The notes under the pieces were generated by a model. It searched no databases, was not told the DNA's origin, and saw nothing but the letters and a program-made list of their open reading frames with translations. From assembly GCA_947483545.1 (NCBI GenBank), contig CANKNP010000003.1, forward strand, positions 1-45,502: a stretch of DNA of 45,502 nucleotides, read 5' to 3'. Below, one piece after another: positions 41,030 through 45,502 of the stretch. Positions within the stretch are counted from its first letter, which is position 1; the number at the start of each line of letters is the position of its first letter. The DNA is from Deltaproteobacteria bacterium. GTDB lineage: Bacteria > Myxococcota > UBA796 > SXON01. The translations under genes were made by a program, and so were the position numbers.

Positions 41030-41797
41030 TTGATCGCGCTCAGCACCGCGATCGGCGCTCTGGGGATGCTCGCGGGCTGCCGGCACACGCCGCCGCCCTT
41101 GCCGACGCCCTCCGACCCCGCGACGTTGCTCTCCCGCGCGCTCGCGGTACCGCCGGCTGAGCCCATCGCGAACCGGTTCAGCATCCACATCCACACCCCT
41201 GACCAGGACGTGACCGCCTGGGGTGGGCTTGTGGTCCGTGCCCCGGATCAGTTCCGGATCGAGATCGCCGGGCCGATCGGGCCGCCGGTCCTCATCGTGG
41301 CCTGCGACGGGAAAGACGTGAACGCCTGGGTCGCCCCCAAGGCGACGTTTTACGCTGGGGAGAACGCGGACGACACCCTGCGCAAGGTGACGGGCGGAGC
41401 AGCAGGGCTCGACGTCGTGTCTGCGCTGCTCGTCGGGCAGCTCCCCGCGCTGGGCACCCCTGCGGGATCCGCGTCCGCGCCGCCGTTCGCCTGGACGTGG
41501 TGGTGGACCTCCCCGGATGGCTCGCGGCTCACGGCCGCTCTCGACACGCGGACGAGCCGGCTGATCGACGTGCAGGCGCAGGATCCGTCTGGCAACATCC
41601 TGCTTCACGCCGAGCTGGCCCACATGGACCTCACCACCCGCTACCCCACACGCCTCGCGGCGGAGTTGCCCACGCTCTACACCTCGGTGCAGGTGGACTT
41701 CGGACAGTGGCGACCTTCACAGCCGGAGGACGCCGCGTTCCAACTCGCGGCACCGGCGGGGGCGACCGTAGAGGTTTTGGGGGGGGGCGCGAGGTAG
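41030..41797 (+). CDS. LolB/DUF4292-like outer-membrane lipoprotein
   Basis: A 255-residue predicted lipoprotein (lipobox LAGC at the end of the signal). The mature sequence alternates beta strands with a single helix segment, as in LolA/LolB-type open barrels: FSIHIHTPDQDVTAWGGLVV, FRIEIAGPIGPPVLIVACDG, and ATFYAGENADDTLRKV, in the order seen in DUF4292. Such proteins carry or insert lipoproteins, or bind lipids. It starts with TTG 4 bp after the second Cys-rich lipoprotein and may act on the same pathway. Functional assignment rests on fold-like pattern only. Confidence 0.65.
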   Translation: MIALSTAIGALGMLAGCRHTPPPLPTPSDPATLLSRALAVPPAEPIANRFSIHIHTPDQDVTAWGGLVVRAPDQFRIEIAGPIGPPVLIVACDGKDVNAWVAPKATFYAGENADDTLRKVTGGAAGLDVVSALLVGQLPALGTPAGSASAPPFAWTWWWTSPDGSRLTAALDTRTSRLIDVQAQDPSGNILLHAELAHMDLTTRYPTRLAAELPTLYTSVQVDFGQWRPSQPEDAAFQLAAPAGATVEVLGGGAR

Positions 41798-41842
41798 GGC
41801 GGGTCCAGTGCCGCCCCCTTCGCCCCCGCGATACCCCGACCC

Positions 41843-43387
41843 GTGGCCTTCCCCCTCTGCGGCGATCTCCCGTTCATCACCCGCGTGATCGAGCGCGTGT
41901 ACGGCGGGGCGCGTCGCGTCCGGGCGATCGCGGCAGCGCTCGACGTCGAAGGCAGGCGGGTGGCCGCCGCGCTGGATGCGGGAGAGTGGCTCGGGGTCTT
42001 GACCTGGGATGGCGAGGTGGAGCTGACCGCGCGGGGCCTCGAAGTGCTCATCGCGCGAAAGCGCCGCGCCGCGTGGGCTGAGGTGGTCCGGGCGCATCCC
42101 TTCTTTCAAGCGCTCGGCACGATCGACCCGGACCGGCTCCTCGCAGCCACCTCCGCCGAGGACCCGCTCCCCGGCCGCGCGCGTCGTCAGGCCCGGGCCC
42201 TCTGGCGGATCTCTCGACCCGCACGTGCTCCAGTGCCTGCGGTTCCCCGACAGATCACGATGAGCTTCCCACCGCCGCTCCCGGTCGCCCGACAGATCGT
42301 GGACCTTCGCGCCGGGCTCGACGACAACCCCGACGTCTACGCCCTGCTGCTCCGCGGTCTGCTCGATCACGGCGAGGTGTCCCCGTCGCAGCTCCGCGCG
42401 ATCCTCGACCGCCGGGGCGCGGAGCGATGCGGGATCGGTGGCTACCTCGCGATGGCGGTTCGTCGAGGGGATGCACGCAGGCTTGGCGACATCCTGATCG
42501 TCACGCCCGGCGCGATCCGCCGCGCGGATCTCGCCGAGTCCCCCGTGACGGTGGCGCTCTCCGATCCCGAATTTCGCGTGCAGCTCCTTGCCCATCTCGC
42601 GGATCAGTCCGCCCTGGCGCCACGGTTTCGTGCGTGGGCGCAGCGCCTGTTCGGGACCGCGACCGTCGCTGCCGGGCTTCGCCGCGTCCTGTTTGATCGG
42701 CCGCTGGCCAGCGTGCCGGTCGCGGGCGATGCCGGGGCTGACCCCGAGCCGGAAGCCTGCTCCTTCCTGGACAGTCAGGCGCGTACCGGGCTCGTCGTGC
42801 TCGTGCCCAGCTCGCTAAGGCTGTTGCGGGACGGCGTCGGCGGCGTCAACCGCGCGCTTCGGGCGGCCGCCTCGAACGCGGTCGCCGAACCGACACCCGT
42901 GGACCGGAAGTTGGTCGTACACGGGGGGCTCGTTCACCCCGGAGAGCAGCCCCCGCGCGCGATCCCAGACGGGGTCTCGCTAAGGACGCGCGCCGTGCGG
43001 AACGTACCGGCGTTCTCGCTCTTGGCGGCCCTCGGCCTGTTGGAGCGGCGAGGCGCGCTTCAGATACGAGGGTTCGCAGGAGATCTTTCGCTGACGATCG
43101 GCGGCTGGCGGGGGGAGCCCGTCAGCTTGACGCTGTTGGTCCAGACGCTCGCCCACGCCCGCTCGTGGTCCCACACGATGGGCATCGGCTGGGCAGAGGC
43201 CTCCGAGATCGCCACTGCGATGGGCCTGCTCACCCGCGTCAAGGCGGGCGCGCCTGAGGCGCAGAACCAGGATCGGATCACCCTGCACGAAGCGTTCTTC
43301 CACCGCCTTCAGACAGACCCTGAGCATCGCTCCCTGTACGAAGGGCTTCAGCCCCTGGCAGACAGCCTCCACGCGAGGCTCGGATGA
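41843..43387 (+). CDS. Hypothetical protein with winged-helix-like segments
   Basis: A 514-residue protein with no family I recognise. Residues about 5-75 look like a winged helix (FITRVIERVYGGARRVRAIA, then short strands), and a second similar region occurs near 155-225. The C-terminal half is helical with Arg-rich stretches. No Walker motifs, membrane spans or signal peptide are visible. It begins with GTG at 41843, 45 bp after the LolB-like gene, and overlaps the next small gene by ATGA, so it forms a unit with that gene. DNA binding is possible but unproven. Confidence 0.55.
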   Translation: MAFPLCGDLPFITRVIERVYGGARRVRAIAAALDVEGRRVAAALDAGEWLGVLTWDGEVELTARGLEVLIARKRRAAWAEVVRAHPFFQALGTIDPDRLLAATSAEDPLPGRARRQARALWRISRPARAPVPAVPRQITMSFPPPLPVARQIVDLRAGLDDNPDVYALLLRGLLDHGEVSPSQLRAILDRRGAERCGIGGYLAMAVRRGDARRLGDILIVTPGAIRRADLAESPVTVALSDPEFRVQLLAHLADQSALAPRFRAWAQRLFGTATVAAGLRRVLFDRPLASVPVAGDAGADPEPEACSFLDSQARTGLVVLVPSSLRLLRDGVGGVNRALRAAASNAVAEPTPVDRKLVVHGGLVHPGEQPPRAIPDGVSLRTRAVRNVPAFSLLAALGLLERRGALQIRGFAGDLSLTIGGWRGEPVSLTLLVQTLAHARSWSHTMGIGWAEASEIATAMGLLTRVKAGAPEAQNQDRITLHEAFFHRLQTDPEHRSLYEGLQPLADSLHARLG

Positions 43388-43731
43388 CCCCCCTCTTCGC
43401 CCACCCGGATCGCGCAGCCACCCCCCTGCTCCAGGCGTACCCCGCCCGCATCGCCAAGGCCGACGGCGTCTGGGTTCGCGACGTCCGCGGTCTCCCCGTG
43501 CTCGCGCTCGGCCCCTGGCTCGCGATCGGCGTGCTCCTGGCCGTGCCCGACGAGGCGATACCCGCCTTGGACATGATGTGGCGTGGACCGGGGATCGAGG
43601 CGCGGACGGGGGAGGTCACCGCGTCCTTGCGACGGGTACCTGCCACGTTCTGGTGCCTCCCGAGCCTCCGACACGCGCGGATGCACGGGTACCGGGTGCC
43701 GAATTTTGCGAGGGACGAAGCGCATGGTTGA
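43384..43731 (+). CDS. Hypothetical protein coupled to the winged-helix-like gene
   Basis: A 115-residue protein whose ATG overlaps the preceding stop (ATGA at 43384-43387). The sequence has a hydrophobic middle (GLPVLALGPWLAIGVLLAVP), perhaps a buried strand-helix unit rather than a true membrane span, and ends with conserved-looking RHARMHGYRVPNFARDE. No family is recognised; the overlap suggests it works with the larger protein. Confidence 0.55.
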   Translation: MTPLFAHPDRAATPLLQAYPARIAKADGVWVRDVRGLPVLALGPWLAIGVLLAVPDEAIPALDMMWRGPGIEARTGEVTASLRRVPATFWCLPSLRHARMHGYRVPNFARDEAHG

Positions 43732-43902
43732 GAGAGGCTGGAGGCTGGAGGCCGGAGGCATGAGGAGGCGGCGTGGCGCCAGCTACGCCACGGTGGCCGA
43801 CCACAGGGCGGTGCCGCCGGATCCTCTCAGCCCGGCGACAGCGGCTCGGGCCCGGTCCTCCAGCCTCCAGCCTACGGCCTACGGCCTCTGCAGGAGCGCA
43901 CG
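43732..43902. repeat. Intergenic element bounded by a perfect 17-bp inverted repeat
   Basis: AGGCTGGAGGCTGGAGG (43735-43751) and its exact complement CCTCCAGCCTCCAGCCT (43857-43873) enclose 105 bp. Inside, GGCGTGG and CCACGG-type segments add further pairing around 43770-43795. Both arms are themselves short tandem repeats. The element could fold into a long hairpin, act as a terminator, or be a small dispersed repeat. It ends about 30 bp before the next ATG. Confidence 0.65.
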
Positions 43903-45498
43903 ATGATCCCCTGGCAGGACTGGTCCGAGACCGCTTTGGAGCGCGCCCGCGTCGAAAAGAAGCCGATCGCGTTGCACATCGGGGCGACCTGGTGCCACTG
44001 GTGCCATGTCATGGACCAGGACAGCTACACCTGGCCGGGGGTCGCGGAGGCGCTGGCGGAGCGGTTCATCTGCATCCGTGTGGACACCGACCGCCGGCCG
44101 GACCTGAACGAGCGCTACAACCAAGGTGGTTGGCCCACATTCGCGGTGCTCGACGCCGCGGGCGAGGTGCTCGTCGGCCGCACCTACGTGCCGGGATTTG
44201 AGCTGCTCTCGTTGCTCAAAAGCGCCTCCGATCCGACCTCGCGCTGGACCGTCGCGCCTGAGCCGGCGCCTCTGCTCGGCGCGTCCGAAGTGCCGCCCGA
44301 GGAGATCTTCAAGCGCGTAAAGGAAGCGTACGACCCCTACAATGGGGGGTTCGGGGAGATGCAGAAGTTTCCGCACCCCGGGGTCCTGGACTGGCTGCTG
44401 GATCGGCAGGCCCGGGCTGCCGACGACTGGACCCGGGAGGCGCTGGCGAAGACGCTCGCCGCGATGGCGAGCAAGGGCATGTACGACCACGAAGAAGGCG
44501 GGTTCTTCCGGTACGCGACCCAGGACGACTGGAGCGTGCCGCACTACGAGAAGCTCTTGGAGGACCATGGGCGACTCCTCGCGGTGTACGCCCGCAGTCC
44601 GGGGTTTCACTCCACCCTGGGGACCGCCGTGCGATGGCTCCTCGCGACCCTGTTCGATCCGGAGACGGGCGGGTTCTTCGGGAGCCAGGACGCCGACGAG
44701 GCGTACTACCACCGCCCACGCACGGAACGGTCGAGCCCGCCTCCGGTCGATAGGACGATCTACGCAGGTTGGAACGGCCTGATCGCGGCTACCCTGGTGA
44801 GGACCGGCGGGGTCCTGAGTCGGCCGGGGCTGCTGGGCGTCGCGCGCGGGGTGTGCGAAGGCATGGACCCGCTGGTCAGCGAGGACGGCCGGGTGACCAG
44901 GCACGCGGGGGGCGTCTCCGGGTTGCTCGAAGACCAGGTTCAGGTCGCGGAAGGGTTCCTCGAGGTGGGCTGCGCCTTCGGGGACGCCGACCGCATCGCA
45001 CGGGCTGCGCATGTGATGACCTGGGCGTGGGAGAACCTGCGGGTGGCGGAGGGGGGACTGTGGGATCGGGGCCCGGAGGGGGTCGGGCGCCTCCGCCACG
45101 TGAGACGCAACGTGCACGGAAATGCGGGGTTCGCGCGGGTGGCGATCAAGCTCGGCGAGGTGCTGGGGGGGGACTGGGCCAGCCGCGCGGCGGAATGCTC
45201 GGCGGCGGCGCTGGCCGAGAGCGACGATTGGGGCTTCTTCGCCGCACCGGCGGGCGCTGCGGCGGAGCGGGTGCGGGCGAGGCGTGTGGTCGTGAAGGTC
45301 GCGACGGGGGGCTGGCCGATCCCGCCGATATTGCTGCGGGGGCTCGGGGATCCACACCCCGACCGGATCTGGGTGGGCGTGACGGAGGGGGTGCCCGCGG
45401 GGATGGCGATGGCATGCTCCGGCACTGCCTGTGGGCGGCCAACGGGGGATTTTGGCGAGCTGGAGCGATCGATCGGGATGCTGATGATCCCGAAGTGA
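43903..45498 (+). CDS. Thioredoxin-domain protein of the DUF255/YyaL (SPATA20) family
   Basis: A 531-residue protein. The N-terminal thioredoxin-like domain carries the diagnostic GATWCHWCHVM with CHWC at C31-C34, then RVDTDRRPDLNERYN and GGWPTFAVLD. The remaining ~380 residues form an alpha/alpha-toroid-like part typical of the family (GMYDHEEGGFFRYATQDDW, PHYEKLLEDHGRLL, YAGWNGLIAATL). Relatives occur from bacteria to humans and are thought to be redox or sugar-modifying proteins, but no reaction is established. Somewhat shorter than usual (~650-700), with the middle and end compressed, yet the reading frame is continuous and ends cleanly inside the window. Confidence 0.93.
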   Translation: MIPWQDWSETALERARVEKKPIALHIGATWCHWCHVMDQDSYTWPGVAEALAERFICIRVDTDRRPDLNERYNQGGWPTFAVLDAAGEVLVGRTYVPGFELLSLLKSASDPTSRWTVAPEPAPLLGASEVPPEEIFKRVKEAYDPYNGGFGEMQKFPHPGVLDWLLDRQARAADDWTREALAKTLAAMASKGMYDHEEGGFFRYATQDDWSVPHYEKLLEDHGRLLAVYARSPGFHSTLGTAVRWLLATLFDPETGGFFGSQDADEAYYHRPRTERSSPPPVDRTIYAGWNGLIAATLVRTGGVLSRPGLLGVARGVCEGMDPLVSEDGRVTRHAGGVSGLLEDQVQVAEGFLEVGCAFGDADRIARAAHVMTWAWENLRVAEGGLWDRGPEGVGRLRHVRRNVHGNAGFARVAIKLGEVLGGDWASRAAECSAAALAESDDWGFFAAPAGAAAERVRARRVVVKVATGGWPIPPILLRGLGDPHPDRIWVGVTEGVPAGMAMACSGTACGRPTGDFGELERSIGMLMIPK

Positions 45499-45502
45499 GG
45501 CC

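Overview
The window is about 45.5 kb of high-GC, densely packed bacterial chromosome. Many genes overlap by ATGA, GTGA or TGATG junctions, and GTG and TTG starts are common. The gene mix points to a Gram-negative bacterium, most likely a myxobacterium-like lineage (Myxococcota or relatives). The pointers are an outer-membrane cellulose export operon, many lipoproteins with very short signal peptides and Asp/Thr-rich linkers, a CotH-type lipoprotein, a bacterial serpin and Ku. This placement is inference from gene content; no rRNA or ribosomal protein marker is present.

Left part (1-12.8 kb). The right end of an IS21-family element (istA tail, istB, paired terminal repeats) is followed by a membrane protein with sigma- and anti-sigma-like features overlapping a DivIVA-domain gene. 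Next come a KamA/EpmB-type radical SAM aminomutase head-to-head with elongation factor P, and a large lipoprotein with a CehA/McbA-type PHP metallohydrolase domain. A nucleobase cluster closes this part: an NCS1 permease translationally coupled to a Rieske protein fused to an uncharacterised helical domain, divergent from a CodA-type cytosine deaminase. Three 31-bp repeats lie between the divergent starts.

Centre (12.9-31 kb). A cellulose operon runs bcsA, a RanBP2-type zinc-finger membrane protein, bcsB, bcsZ, bcsC, with overlapping junctions after the zinc-finger gene. A CotH-like lipoprotein and a hypoxanthine phosphoribosyltransferase follow. Then come an M32 carboxypeptidase, a PD-(D/E)XK plus XPD/DinG-type nuclease-helicase, a Uma2 nuclease-fold protein, a DHFR/RibD-type reductase and Ku. 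Degraded sequence (an FG-GAP fragment and a broken AAA/PD-(D/E)XK gene) marks this as a region of turnover.

Right part (31-45.5 kb). A B12-binding radical SAM gene is followed by yaeQ, then a Phd/VapC-type toxin-antitoxin pair with an operator-like palindrome, and a serpin lipoprotein. A minus-strand operon encodes a GT4 glycosyltransferase, a TMTC-like GT-C/TPR membrane protein and a flavin monooxygenase. Opposite it, a plus-strand run encodes two tandem Cys-rich lipoproteins, a LolB/DUF4292-like lipoprotein and two unknown overlapping genes. The window ends with a DUF255 thioredoxin-domain protein. Intergenic gaps often hold short inverted or tandem repeats. No tRNA, rRNA or CRISPR array was seen.

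The strongest leads for new biology are the Rieske fusion in the cytosine locus, the zinc-finger protein inside the cellulose operon, the GT4/TMTC/monooxygenase operon, and the Cys-rich lipoprotein run with its two unknown partner genes.
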